Source of the DNA: Ceraceosorus guamensis
Taxonomy: Eukaryota; Basidiomycota; Exobasidiomycetes; Ceraceosorales; Ceraceosoraceae
NCBI RefSeq assembly: GCF_003144195.1
Contig: NW_020290072.1
Coordinates: 1-64,000 of the forward strand
Length of the DNA stretch: 64,000 nt
Reading direction: 5' to 3'
The notes below the pieces were generated by a model. The model had not been told where the DNA came from and ran no database searches. It was given only the letters and a program-made list of their open reading frames with translations. The stretch's first letter is position 1, and each line of letters begins with the position of its first letter. Shown here piece after piece: positions 9,601 through 21,593 of this stretch. The translations under genes and the position numbers were made by a program.

Positions 9601-12600
9601 TCATCCCTTGGCACGCTTGCCCGCTCTCCAGGCGAGGTAGGCCAACGAATACGTAGCCAGCGTGGGATCCGTCTGGCCCTTGCTGCGAGCGAGATGCTGA
9701 GTCGGACCGTCCAAGGGCGGTGCAGGATACCACAGCACCTTGCCGCGCTCGTCGCGCTCAAACAGGCGTTCTGGGAAGGGGGTGGAAAGCGGAGGCACAG
9801 GTCGTCAGATGGTGATCACCCACGAGCACGCGCACGTACACGCAGCTACTCACGCGTCTCTTCAGGCAGCATGGCATTGTAAGCCTCGCTGCCGGCAACC
9901 GCAGACCAAACATCTGCGCACTCGTCCTTGGTCCGCTTGCGCTTGTCGCGCGGTCGAGTGGCAGTGGGATCCGGCAGCAGCTCGTCGAGTTGGTGTGCTC
10001 TGGCGTGCATAAGGAGGCTCTGCAGGCTCCTGAGCAGGTTGAGATTGTGCGTGCCGTGGCAGCCAAGCGCGACTGCCAGCTCCACCACATCCAGAGCAGG
10101 GCCCTCTATCGATCCTAGCCGTTCAAAGGCCGCCTGGGATACGTGGGCGCCGAATCGCAATTTGAGGATGCCGAGCGCCTCGTCGATGCGAGGTTTCAGT
10201 GCAGCGGGACTGCTGTTGCGGATGCGTCTGAATGCGGATTCCAGCAGGGTGCTCTGAATGGCTGGCTCGAAGGGAGATTCGGCCGGGCCTCTTTGTCCGA
10301 CGATGACCGGAGGGCCGACGGCAGGCGGTAGCGGACCGTACTGCCTCGAGGGAGGCGGATGCTGCGGTGTCGAGTCCGCAACAGGAGGAGGTCGGTTGTG
10401 AGGGTGCTGCTGCTGTGTGCGCGGTGTGAGGTTGTGCGGAGCGGCGTGAATCAAAGCTTGGGGCACTCCCTGCGACAGTCCTTTGGGTGGCGCTCTTGGA
10501 GTGGTGGGATCAGGAGAAGCATCCTCCGCACCCACGACTGGCGCATTGACGGAGCGATAGTTGACGCGCTGAGGTGCTGGTTCCGTGGTCAGCCGACCTG
10601 GGCCGACGACGCCGCGGAGGAAGGGCGATGAGACGCGGGGTGGCATTTCCAAAGGCTCCTCTAGACTGTCCAGTCTGCGCGTGCGACGTGCGAAAAGAAG
10701 GATCATGTGTCAGCGGAGCAAGCAGGATAAGCCATGTGTGCGGGCACGCGGCGCTCACCTGTCAGACTCTTTGATGCCTTCGGGCAGCACTTGCGCCCAA
10801 TTCTTGATCTTGATGAAAGTGCCGAGATCCGGTCTCCACCTATCCGCGCACATCCACACGGGCTCATGCGTCCTCCAGAATTGGCCGCTCGGGTCGGGCG
10901 TGGGTCGCATGCGAAGCCACTTGCGGTCAAAGAGGACAAAGGTGTGCTCCAAGAGATCTGCGACGTCGTGCACGCCAAACACGTTTGTCTTGAGAATCTC
11001 TTGCGGATGAAACGTCTTGTTGCTGTCGTGCGATGTCTCCTCTGGGCGAGCGTAGTAGTTGAGCCACATGCGAGGGCCGAGCGTTGGGGATGTGCTGAGT
11101 CTAAAGATGCACGCCACCAAGGGTCTGGATGGATCCTTTTCGCTGGCAGCGTGGACCCAATCGCCCACCTGCACCCTCCTGTCCTTGTACGCCAGCGTCG
11201 CGTGCAGCGTCTCGTCTGGCGGCAAGCTCTGCAGCGCTCCCAGGTGCTGCAGCTGCTTGCCCGACGCGTACCTCCTCTCCCGCGTGCTTTGGCGTGTGGG
11301 ATCGCCGGATGTGAGGGTTTGAAAGAGGCGCTGCAGCTGCAATGCCGCTCCGCAGGCGGGTGTGGCGTGAGGCAGGAACCTTCTCGCGTTTTCGAAGAGC
11401 TGCATGAGGTCCAGCTCGAAAGCGCGAGGGGTGGGATAGTTGGGATGCTGTGGGGGTGTGAGTGGCGGCGCCTCGGATGTTGCCTCAGATGCTGCCCCCG
11501 TCGTCGCCGTGGACCTGTGCTTTGACAGCTCTGCCAGATCTTCAGCGATGCGCTTTGCGATGGCAGCGAGCGATGTGGGTTTGCGCACCTGGCGTGCGAG
11601 TGCGAGCGGAAACCGAGACGTGAGCGTGAGCGGGCGCAAGGGTGCACGCAGTCGCTTCCACCGTCGCGCAGAAGGTGCGCACCGTCGCTTCCACCATCGC
11701 GCAGAATGTGCACACCTTCGCTTCCACCAACGCGCAAAAGGCGCATACACACGCGACTCACCAAGGCAAAGTATCGCACACCCTCGGGCGATTCCTCATG
11801 AGGCAGCTCGACGAGACCTGCGCGTCGTGCCAGATTGCCGCGCTCATCTTGCTCTGCCAGCAGCGTCGCTACGATCTTTTCGTACACTTTGAGCGAATCG
11901 TGCGCGCTGCGATCGCTCAAGTCGAGCCAACCTGCACCTGCACCGTTGCCAGGCGGACCGAGGTTGTGGAACCAGTAGCGCGCTTCTGGCGGATCGGTGT
12001 TTGGCGGGGCTGGGGTGATGGAAGCGAGCTCTTGAGACTTGAGGTCGAGCAAGGGCGTTGTGGGTCGCAGACCGCCTTGCGTGAGTGCGGCAGCAGCGCT
12101 GGAGGGCAGGTGAGCAGCGAAGCGATGAGGGTGGAGGTGCGCGGGTGAGTGCGCTGAGTGCGCTGGCGAGTGCGAGTGCGCTGGCGAGTGCGAATGCGAG
12201 TGCGAGTGCACATGCGTATGCGTATGCGAGTGCGCATGAGGATGTTGTGGTGGCATTTGACTGGGCACTTGAATGTGTGCGTGGCTGTGAGGAAAGGCGT
12301 GGGCATGCGACTGCGACTGCGACTGCGACTGCTGCTGCGGCGGGTGAGGATGCGATGCGACTGGGCTGAAGGGTTGCTGCTTGATCTGAGGCGATTGCCG
12401 CGGTCGCGCAGCAGCAGCACCGCGTGATGAACTCCAACGGCGATTCCCTCCCTCGTCATCCTCCCCCTGCCCCTCCCCCTGCTCCTCCTCCTCCTTCCCC
12501 TCCTCCTCCTCCTCCTCCTCCTCCTCATCATCATCATCTCCTCCATAACCAATCTCTTGCCTGACAATGGCGGCGCTTCTTTGTGGCCTCGCAGACGCGC

Positions 12601-12880
12601 TACCACGCGCAACTTGGGCAGCAGCAGCAGCAGCCTGCTTCTCCGCCTCGCCCACCTTGCGCCTGCCTGTAGGGTAAGGATCGGGCGCTGGTGGACTTGG
12701 ACTGAGGGGCGGCATGCCAGCGTTGGCCCTGTCTGCATTCACTCTGCGTCTCCATTCCGCCCTCTCTGCAGCTTCCTGTTCCAACCTGTGCCGCGACGGT
12801 CGACCCTTGGTGCGAGGTGGGATGCTGGAGGTGAACTTGCCTTGCGCGGCTGCTGCGGCGGCCGCGGCGTCCAGTGGCAT
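9601..12880 (-). CDS. Bromodomain-BAH chromatin remodelling subunit (RSC1/RSC2-like)
   Basis: Probable nuclear subunit of an RSC/SWI-SNF-type remodeller that reads acetylated nucleosomes. Four exons: 12880-11762, 11588-10759, 10674-9854 and 9770-9601, giving 979 aa with phases that agree at every junction. The bromodomain spans about residues 335-468 and is split by intron 1, so that YFAL joins VRKPTSLAAIAKRI. A BAH domain follows (about 505-650; VQVGDWVHAASEKDPSRPLV to FVLFDRKWLRMRP). The last exon ends RLFERDERGKVLWYPAPPLD. The N-terminal 330 residues are disordered, with an acidic run and a His/Ser-rich repeat. I see one bromodomain, whereas yeast Rsc1/Rsc2 have two. The start at MPLDAAAA is preferred to an upstream in-frame ATG that would translate a microsatellite. 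Confidence 0.85.
11641..11739. repeat. 33-bp tandem repeat, three copies, inside an intron
   Basis: Three adjoining 33-bp units (11641-11673, 11674-11706, 11707-11739) share the core GTCGCTTCCACC and lie in intron 1 of the bromodomain-BAH gene (11589-11761). On the minus strand they stay open and would encode an ARWWKRRCA-type repeat running in frame into exon 2. Confidence 0.85.
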
Positions 12881-13656
12881 GTGCGATGGAGGGGTGAGTG
12901 TGAGTGTGAGTGTGGGTGTGGGTGTGGGTGTGGGTGTGAGTGTGGGTGTGGGTGTGAGTGTGGGTGTGGGTGTGAGTGTGTGAATGCGAGCGTGAATGCG
13001 AGCGTGGGTGTGAGCGTGAATGCGAGCGCGAATGCGAGTGTGGGTGTGACTGTGACTGATCACCTCGTGACTGACGAGTGCCATGCGAATCCGAGTCGCA
13101 AGTCAGAGTCGCGGTGATATGAAAGCGCGAATGCAGCAGCAAGCAGCACGCAGCACGCAGCACGCGCCACGCGCCTGCGATCGACGTCGCGTACGCGTAT
13201 CTGTTGCCTGCATGCATCCATGCCTGCTTGTCTGCCAACCGCGACTCACGTGACGTGATGCGCAATTCGAACGTTGGCTATCGCGGCTGCGCATGCGCAT
13301 GCGCACGGCTTCCTTCAACGATTCCCGCTCGACGCGCGCACGGACGTTGAGTTGCACCTTGCATCTCGAGCTTCTCGCTGCAGCAGCAGCAGCCATGCGC
13401 TCGCTCGCTTGCTTGCTTGCATCTCCCCGCCCTCACTCGTGACTGTCAAGTCACCGTGCCCCCCCCCCCCCCCCCCCCCCGCACCGCTCCATCAAGCCTC
13501 TTCACTTTCACCATCCATCGAATCGCGCGCACGCATACACACACACACACACACACACGCACACACACACACGCACACACACACACGCACGCACGCACAC
13601 TCGCACACTAGCGCGCATCACCTCACCTCACCCCCCCCCACCACCACCACCACACC
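12881..13656. promoter_or_regulatory. Divergent promoter region with G-rich and CA arrays
   Basis: Upstream DNA shared by the remodeller gene (-) and phosphoglucomutase (+). It holds a GGGTGT hexamer array (about 12911-12975), which has four GGG tracts spaced by three bases at 12914-12934. There is also a run of 22 C (13459-13480) and CA arrays (about 13538-13600). No transcription factor site can be named with confidence. Confidence 0.5.
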
Positions 13657-15926
13657 ATGTCCGTGCAGACCATCCCAACCAAACCCTTCGAAGGCCAAAA
13701 GCCAGGCACGAGCGGTCTTCGCAAGCGCACAAAGGTCTTTTCCCAGCCTCACTACGTAGAGAACTTTATCCAAGCCACGCTGGACAGCTTTCCCAACGGT
13801 ACGCCCAAATCTTTGGTGGTGGGAGGCGATGGTCGATACTTTAGCGTGCCTGCCATTCAGAGCATCATCCGCGTCGCTGCCGGCAACGGCGTGCAGAAAC
13901 TCATCATTGGTCAGAACGGCATCCTCAGCACCCCAGCAGTCTCTCACCTCATCCGTCTGCACAGCACCGACGGTGGCATCCTCTTGACCGCGAGCCACAA
14001 TCCAGGCGGTGAGTGCGGCTGTGGCTGCGGCTGCGAGTGTGGGTGCGGCTGCGAGTGCGGGTGCGGGTGCGGGTGCGGGTGCGGGTGCGGGTGCGGGTGC
14101 GGGTGCGAGTGCGAGTGCGAGTGCGGCCTTGCCGTGCTGTGCTGTGCCATGCCATGCTGATGGATGGTCATCGTGCGCACACTGCATGCTCACGTGATGC
14201 TCGCCTCGCAGGTCCGGAAGCGGATTTCGGCATCAAGGCCAACTTGTCATCTGGTCAGCCTGCGGGCGAGAATGTCACCGACGCCATCTACAAAAAGACG
14301 ACGACGATACAAGAGTACAAGGCGGTGCAGGGTGGCGAGGTGAGTGGATGCTGTCATCAAAGTGCATACATGCACACACTGCGCACGCCTCAACTCACAC
14401 ACCCGCTCCCACATCACACCACACCACACGCAGGTGGACTTGTCCAAGGTTGGCGACACCAAGCACGGCAATCTATCCATCTCTGTGGTGGACAGCGTGT
14501 CGGACTACATTCAGTACCTCTCCACCATCTTTGATTTCGATTTGATCAAGCAATTCTTGCAATCCGGCTCCTTCACCGTCCGCTTCGATGCGCTGCACGG
14601 CGTCACTGGTCCATACGGTCGCGCCCTCTTCATCGACGCTTTCGGTCTGCCAGAGAGCGCCATCCAGAACTGCGTGCCATCGCCAACTTTCAACGGCGGT
14701 CATCCCGATCCCAACCTGACCTACGCCAAGAGCCTGGTCGATGCGGTGGAAAAGGAAAATATCTCCTTCGGCGCAGCGTCGGATGGCGATGGAGATCGCA
14801 ACATGATCATCGGCAAGGGCGCATTCGTCAATCCTAGCGACAGCGTGGCCATCATCGCAGAGTGGGCATCCAAGGGCGTCATTCCCTACTTCAACAAGTC
14901 TGGCGGCGTCAAGGGGCTGGCCAGATCCATGCCCACATCTGGCGCGCTCGACCGCGTCGCAAAGGAGCACAATTTGCCCTTCTTTGAGGTGCCGACCGGC
15001 TGGAAATTCTTTGGAAACCTCATGGATGCCGGCAAGTTGTCCATCTGCGGAGAAGAGAGCTTCGGCACGGGATCGGATCACATTCGAGAGAAGGACGGCT
15101 TGTGGGCCGTCGTCGGTGAGTGCTCGTAGCAGAAGCGCAGAATCCGTATGCACTGCGCTCACACCCGCGTCTGGCCCCTCCCTGCGCGCGCGCGCGCGCG
15201 CACGACCCGCCAGCCTGGCTGTCAATTCTCGCTGCGGCCAACAAGGAGAAGCCTGGCACATCTGTGCAGGACGTGCTGCAAGCGCACTATCAAAAGTATG
15301 GCCGCAACTTTTTCTCGCGCTACGACTATGAAGAGGTGGACAGTGCAGGAGCCAAGACGTTGATGGACGACTTGGCGGCCAAGTTTGGCGATGCGTCATT
15401 CGCAGGAAGCAAGTTGGGCGAATTTGAGGTCAAGAGTGGAGAGCTGTTTGAGTACAAGGATCCGGTGGACGGCAGCGTCAGCAAGAATCAAGGTCACATG
15501 ATTACGTTTGTGGACGGTAGCAGAATCATCTTTAGATTGAGCGGGACCGGTTCAGCGGGCGCTACCATTCGGCTCTACGTTGGTGAGTGGGGCTGGAACA
15601 TGAGAGGCGCGTGGGGCGTGCATGGGGGGCTGATCACTTTCCGCCGCCGCTCCCAGAGAAATACTCCAAGGACCCCAGCGAGGTGAGCTTTGCGCGGCGA
15701 CGATCAACACGGCGGCGCTGCACTGACACTCTGTCTTTTGTCCAACAGTACGCTGCGGATGCTCAAGTGGGCCTCAAGCCGCTCATCGACCAAGCGCTGG
15801 CGCTGAGTCAGCTGCAAAAACACACTGGTCGCGACAAGGTGGGTGCGCGGCAGCAGTGTCGTCGTGGTGTGCTGGCATGGTGCTCACATTTGCAAATTCC
15901 CCTCGCAGCCCACCGTCATTACTTGA
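13657..15926 (+). CDS. PGM2: Phosphoglucomutase
   Basis: Cytosolic enzyme interconverting glucose-1-phosphate and glucose-6-phosphate, linking glycolysis, glycogen/trehalose and UDP-glucose supply. Seven exons: 13657-14008, 14212-14339, 14434-15115, 15214-15582, 15657-15682, 15749-15838 and 15909-15926, giving 554 aa, normal for eukaryotic PGM. The four signature loops are present: phosphoserine loop TASHNPGG (interrupted by intron 1 at its last Gly), metal loop DGDGDR, sugar loop GEESFG and phosphate loop [13 protein letters not shown]. The N-terminus [12 protein letters not shown] is typical. Exons 5 and 7 are very small (26 and 18 bp; the last encodes PTVIT and stop). Intron 1 carries a GGGTGC array. 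The symbol follows the yeast major isoform; paralog number here is unknown. Confidence 0.95.
14059..14103 (+). repeat. Intronic (GGGTGC)n array with G-quadruplex pattern
   Basis: Eight GGG tracts each separated by TGC in intron 1 of the phosphoglucomutase gene, on the coding strand. The arrangement meets the usual G3N3 quadruplex rule several times over. Confidence 0.85.
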
Positions 15927-16422
15927 GCGGCGAAACATACACGGCAAGCATGGCACTGCTTCACAGCCCTCTTCTGTCGAAACACTTAACAACTCAATCG
16001 CATGCAGTCGCAGAACGAGTCGCTGCCTAAAGGTGTGAGGTTTGGGCGATTTGGGCTCGCGTGCAGCGGCAGCCTTCAGCCCAGCTGCGTCCGGCAAATC
16101 GCTTCCGAGACAGCAATTGTGGTGTAGCGTATACAAGCGGCGAGGAGGTGGAGAGCGGGCGACTTATGAGGTGCAGGCTCAGCCCGGGCGCATTGCTAAA
16201 GCGGGGAAGGGTGAGATGCGGTGAGGGTGGTGCAAGCGCGATGGACGTCGGCCTGCGCTGCGCATTGAGGGCTGCGTCTTGATTGCCTCAAATAGTCAAG
16301 AGTCGCGAGTCGCGAGTCGCGATCAGCAACAACGGCGCCTCGTGGCTGCCACTTCACAACTCACGACTTGCAACGCCTCCTTCTTCCATCCCGCGCGCTC
16401 CACTGCATTTTGGACAGCAGAC
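15927..16422. other. Intergenic, no gene seen
   Basis: Between phosphoglucomutase and the membrane-protein gene, both on the plus strand. It contains a short GAGTCGC array (about 16301-16322). No supported reading frame. Confidence 0.55.
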
Positions 16423-17899
16423 ATGGCAGCAACCGCAGCGACGCTCTCCACCCCCGAGGCATGGCGCTCGGTCCAGACTCTGGTCCTCGAAGCATGGCTC
16501 TCCGCCTTTCAACTTTGGGACTTTCTCATTTGCGTGCCGGCCGAAGTCAGACGTCTCTACTGGCCCGAGCTTGCGCGTTGGGTGCGCAGCGGTCAGCGTC
16601 CGTCGCTCGGCAGCATCTTGTGAGTCCGAGTGGTGCAGAGTGTAGTTCTGCAGACGCTTTGCGTTCATCTGCTGACGCGCAACCGACCCGGCCAGCCTGC
16701 TCAATACTCGATTGTTGACGCTGCCAATCATTGCTATGAGCGCCTACTCGTTGGGTCAGCCGCACAAGTGCCAAGTCAGCTGGAGCGTCTGGTTCACCCT
16801 CACCGGCCTGGCCCATACAAATTCTGCCGCCATTTTTGCTGTGAGGACCATCGTGAGTTGCGCCTGCCTGCCTCGCGCGGATGTATGTGTATGTGTGTGT
16901 GTGCGCGCGCGCGCGCGCGTTGACGTTCTCCCCCCCCCCCCCCCCCCCCCACAGGCCATCCGCTCTGCAGGACTCGTGCTCAAAACGATTCTCTGGATCG
17001 GTGTGCTGGCTGTGGCAGGCGCGAATTTGTGGTGGGCACAGACGCTGCATCTCGCTCAGGCACCAGCCACTGTCCCGATCGCGCCAACGTGCAGCGTGCT
17101 GCCAGATCAAGTCTCGCTCGCACTGTGGCTGCCAGATGCAGTGATACTCGCATTCGACACGCTCGTGCTCCTACTCACGCTCCACAAGGCCATCGAAGTT
17201 TTGCGTCCGTACGGACTTTCGGTCCAGGGGCTACAAGACTACCGCCGCTCGAGCTCCCACCTCACCCGATACTTTTTCGCCTCTGCCATCGGATGGTACC
17301 TCATCAGCATGGGCATCCTCGTAGCCGAAGTGGCTTGGGCGAATACGCACCCCAGAACTGACCTTTATCAAGGCTTGTTCATCCCCTTGTGAGTGGGCCT
17401 GCGATCGTGGTCTGCGAGCATGTGTCGAGCCTTGCTCGCTCGCGCTGACCCTTGCCAGCTTGTCAGCCACGTCTGGACTTCGGTCACCATTGCACCGCGC
17501 GTGCTGAGAGAGATGAAGCTGCGTCAAGCGCATGAGCAGCATTCGCTTCCTCAAGCTTGCGTGGCTTCTCCCGTCTGCAAGAGGTGCGGCGGTGGATCAT
17601 CGGATGACTCTGGCAGCAATTTGCCATCACTGTCACCTCGAAAGCGCTTCGAACAAGATGGCGGCCACGCGCCACGCGAAACACACTCCCGTCTCAAGAC
17701 AGCCGTCACCATTGACGACTCGACGGCGTCGCTGCCGACCTTACCTCGCGCCGCACCGCCTCGCGCCCGACGACACGCTCGAGACACTTGGGACAGGGAC
17801 ACGACGCTCAGCATCCTCGATTTGTACCAAGATGTGCCATCGCCATCCGATGCATTCGTGCGCAACGTTAATGAACTTGTAATTAGGCTCGAGCGATAG
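16423..17899 (+). CDS. Multi-pass membrane protein (fungal DUF6533-like)
   Basis: Predicted integral membrane protein of 406 aa from four exons: 16423-16619, 16696-16852, 16955-17388 and 17467-17899. Function unknown. The start WDFLICVPAEVRRLYWP and the order of about six or seven hydrophobic segments resemble the large basidiomycete family with the DUF6533 domain; this is by pattern only. Segments include LPIIAMSAYSLG, TILWIGVLAVAGANLWW, AVILAFDTLVLLLTL and YFFASAIGWYLISMGILV. The last 120 residues form a hydrophilic, probably cytoplasmic tail. For exon 4 the second of two adjoining CAG acceptors (ending 17466) keeps the frame open and gives FHVWTSVTIAPRVLREMK; the first gives an early stop. 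The acceptor of intron 2 follows a run of 21 C. Confidence 0.72.
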
Positions 17900-19303
17900 A
17901 GCCACTTCCACCAAGCGGCTCACGGTAAAAGACATGTTTTGAATGCATGTGTACGAATGAGCACGTTGGTATTAGCAGGCGCAGCGTCTCGATATTTTTT
18001 TTCGCTTCACGCGATGGTAAGTGCAAAGTATTCATAGCGTAACGCGCGCCACATACCCGCGCAGCTGGTCCAGCAAGTTGTACGTCTCCTTGGCGGCCAG
18101 TGATCCAATCACCGGACGGTAATTGTTAGAAGGGGACCACACGCGGCTTCAGTCAAGAGTGATGTACAAGGAGAAGTACTGTCTGCAGGAGCACGAGACG
18201 AATGTTGGGGTGGACTTGGGAGGAAGGATTCGGGGTGATGAGCTGGTGAGAAGTCGAGCGAAGACGTCTTAAGGGGTGACCCAAATCTTCCCAAAATCTA
18301 TTGTGCTTTTGACGTGACGCGCTTGAGCAGCGAGGAGCAAGAGCTTGAGATTGAACGTTTGCGTTGCCTTTGGTGACTGTCTTGCAGCCACAGCGCTGCT
18401 CTTTGAGACCACAGACTTGGAGCAGGGCAGGACGAGTTCGCCTACTTGTTACCTTTGGCTGGTGGAGGGGACGAGACAAAAGTGTGTCATTGATATTGTC
18501 AATTGTTGTGGCGTGCTTCACACAACTCACGATAATCGATGATGCGCCTCTTCACTCGGGCCGCAAAGGCTGACCATTGGCCGTAACGGTGACTGCTGCC
18601 TGAGCAGGCTGAGTCTTGCGCCAACAGTCTGGCCAGATGTACGAGCGCATTAACGAGTGAAGTATCACGGAATATGTTTCCGCTCACAAAAGCGCCCGCT
18701 TGCAGGCGAGAGTTCCTTGCACGTCAGGAGAGAACCTGTCGCACTACACCCCTTCTTGCGCATATATCTGCCCGCACCTCTGCAGACTGGATAGGCGAAA
18801 TGCGCAGTGATCATCTTGTGAGAGAAGATCGTCGTCAAGCAAAGCGCCCGCCAGTGGCAATGTACATGGACATGAACAGATGCTTGCACCACTTGGATTG
18901 TCGTCTCTCACATATCCGCGAGCCTGGCAACGAAGTGGAGTGGACATCGGCCCATGTCAAAAGTGCTGGTCGGCACCAGCCAGTGGCAGCAACAATTGCT
19001 ATCAAAAGGCGCTCTCATCTGATCAAGCGTCTTGAGGACGAGATAGAACAGATCAAATCGGGTGCAAAAAGACCAAATTTGGCCCACAAAACCTCGGTGA
19101 ATGAAAGTGTTGTACCTAAAGCAAATCGCTTAAGGAGGGCTATCTGGGAGAGCAGAGATAATCACTGAATAGAGGCGTGATGATACGGACGGAGCGCCGG
19201 GCAGTATCCAGAGGCTGACATCATGGCCTGTCTACAGTGAACACTCCAGAACAAAGGTGCAACAGTACGTGTTGGACAGATGCAGTGCGGGGGTTGAGAA
19301 TGG

Positions 19304-20777
19304 GTGTTGATATCACATGGCCTATCTGTAGTGAAACCCTCACAACAAGCAACACTCCTTAGGGAGTATGGGAACATTTCATTTCCCTTCATCAGCATGG
19401 CGGAGAAGAAATTGAGGGACAAAGATGGACGTCAGAGAATCCTCTTTAAGAGGGTGGACAAGGCGCGTAAGTGGCTCAATGCAGTGCTTGCCAAATCACC
19501 AATGCAGAACCTGGAGGCAAATGGATGGTCTACGGTGCAGGGTTCACACCTCATCTGTGGCATCCACGCCTTCAAGGTAGAGCTGTTTAGGCTACAGTGG
19601 GATACTTGGCTTCACAGTCAGAGATCTTCACTTGCGCCAATGACTACAGCATGGCAAGCATTTGCAGCCACGCAGGATGCCAAGCGGCCTGCCACGGATG
19701 ACGACCAGACAACTGCAATCTCCTGGGCTACCAAAGCTCTTGGAGAGGAAGTCAAAGGTCTGACAACATTGCTGCCAGTGCTGCATTGTCCCGGATGGAA
19801 GAAGCATGATGAGATACAAATGCGATATATCCCAAGAAGGTGGTGGAGGGAGTCAAACCAAAGGTATCTGAGGTGGAGTATAAGCTTGATGCTAGCATCA
19901 GAGCAAATACCGAATGGAAGAGCAACAAGCTCAACATTGCTCTGTTGAAACCTCTTGAGGATGTGGATCCACAGGGACAAGAGCCCCAGCTGGCCCTCAT
20001 CCTTGATGCCAACCTGGTGAAGACTCATGAAGCCACCAAAGATGTAGAATTGGTGGATGGCCGGCTCTTGAGCCAGGCCAGCATTGCTGCAATGAAGTGG
20101 GATCTCTTGCACACTGATGGTTTACTCCTTGGTGTACGCATGGATACCCATGGAGCACAACAGGCTGCTGTGGGGACAGCGCTCTGCCAGGCGGCAGTCA
20201 AGTCAGCTCTGCTGACTCGATCAAGCTGGCGGCGGGAGAGTGCATGGACAAACTCTGAAGCTGCTGCAAGTATCAGATACCGGTGGGAGGATCATTGCAG
20301 GAAGGTTGGGCCTTACCAAAACACTGGTAAAAAGCTGACTGTATGTAATGGAAGGTTTAAAGTATTGGGATCTGAGCTGACTGTGTGTTGTCATTACAGA
20401 AAGATCAACAGAACCAACAGGCTATTCAAGATGAAAATATCTTGGAATACCTTGAGGGACTGACAGTTGGCATCCTCCCAGGACTTTACAAGGAGCACAG
20501 GACTGTGACAAGGGAAGCAGGACTGTTGTCACTGGGCTATAGGGGACTCAGACCTGCAAGTCAGAGTGTTTGGGCACCGTCAGGGAACAAAGTGGCGCAA
20601 AGAGCTGTCCTCATGCATGTACCAATATGTGTGCGCAACAAGAGCAACTCACCAGATGCGGCGTCAGCAAGCAAGCTTGCAAATGACGACCACGACAAAC
20701 TCAGGTTGGGCGCCGTGTTGCAATTGAGACGAGCAAAAGGCAACAGATTGCCATGCTTGTTGCATCCGCCGTCGTAG
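19304..20777 (+). pseudogene. Broken hypothetical gene, copy A
   Basis: Overlapping plus-strand frames with consistent amino-acid usage, for example LALILDANLVKTHEATKDVE and QQNQQAIQDENILEYLEGL. A plausible intron (GTATGT donor near 20341, TTACAG acceptor ending near 20400) suggests that a real gene once lay here. It appears damaged, with at least one frame disagreement near 19840 that could instead be an unrecognised intron. No family is recognised. A segment at 19707-19783 recurs nearly identically at 21594-21670, and the phrase TVTREAGL near 20510 recurs near 22050, so this is the first of two partial copies. Confidence 0.4.
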
Positions 20778-21593
20778 TTGCCCTCGTTGTTGTGGTCTTC
20801 AAAAGCCTTCTTTGGGAGCTTCGTAATGCCGACTGCCTTAATGTGTGCATTGAAGGACTGTGTTCTCTTATTGAGTCAGCGCTTGGTACAACATCACTGC
20901 ATGGGGCACGGTTGCTCGCTAGCTTGCTCGCTTGCTTGCTCACCTCCATCTCCTGAACCAGGTTGCAAAGTGACGCTTCTGCTTGAGTACATCCATGGTG
21001 GGGTTGATGTGCATGTACTTGCGCTTGTTGACCTTGAGTGTAGCTTCAAAGACAGTGATCTGCGAGTTTGAAACAATGGAACGCACGAGTCAGAACGGTG
21101 CTAGCTTGATGTGCTAGACGTGAGGACATTCTGAGGATACAACTCATGACTCTGTGGTAAACCTCCTGCAGCTATTTGCGCTGAACACTTTGACTCCTTC
21201 TTGTAGTGGAGCAGCTTTTTGAACTTGGTCTTGGCGTGCTCGAGCTGGCAATGTGCGGTCTGCTGCTCACTGCCTCCCTTGGTGTCTATGCTCTTTTCTG
21301 CTTCTTGAAAGTATTTGGCAATGCGTACGGGTAGATGTACCCTATTCACAGTGGGCTTTGGCTTCGAGTGGACAGGCATTGTGAAAGAGGCATGTGGGAT
21401 GAATTTCCATGTTGTGGTCAGAGTCAAGAGTTGAAGATGATGAAGCTTTCTCAACAGAACAATTGAGATCACAGTAGCTCATCCCTACTCCTCCTCCTCA
21501 TCATCATCATCATCATCCTCCTCCTCATCATCATTGGTATCCTTCTTATCCTTCTCCTCCCCCTCCTCCTTGGCCTCCTTGGCCACCTCTACC

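Noticed and set aside
10734-11525. A 263-codon plus-strand open frame
   Set aside because: Antisense to the bromodomain and BAH exons, whose conserved motifs are on the minus strand.
12881-13084. An upstream Met and His-Thr-rich extension of the remodeller protein
   Set aside because: It translates the GTGTGG microsatellite; the later ATG gives a more natural start.
18674-19168. A 164-codon frame containing EWTSAHVKSAGRH, thought of as a retroelement RNase H
   Set aside because: The resemblance to the WVPGH block is too weak and no other RNase H residue follows at the right distance.
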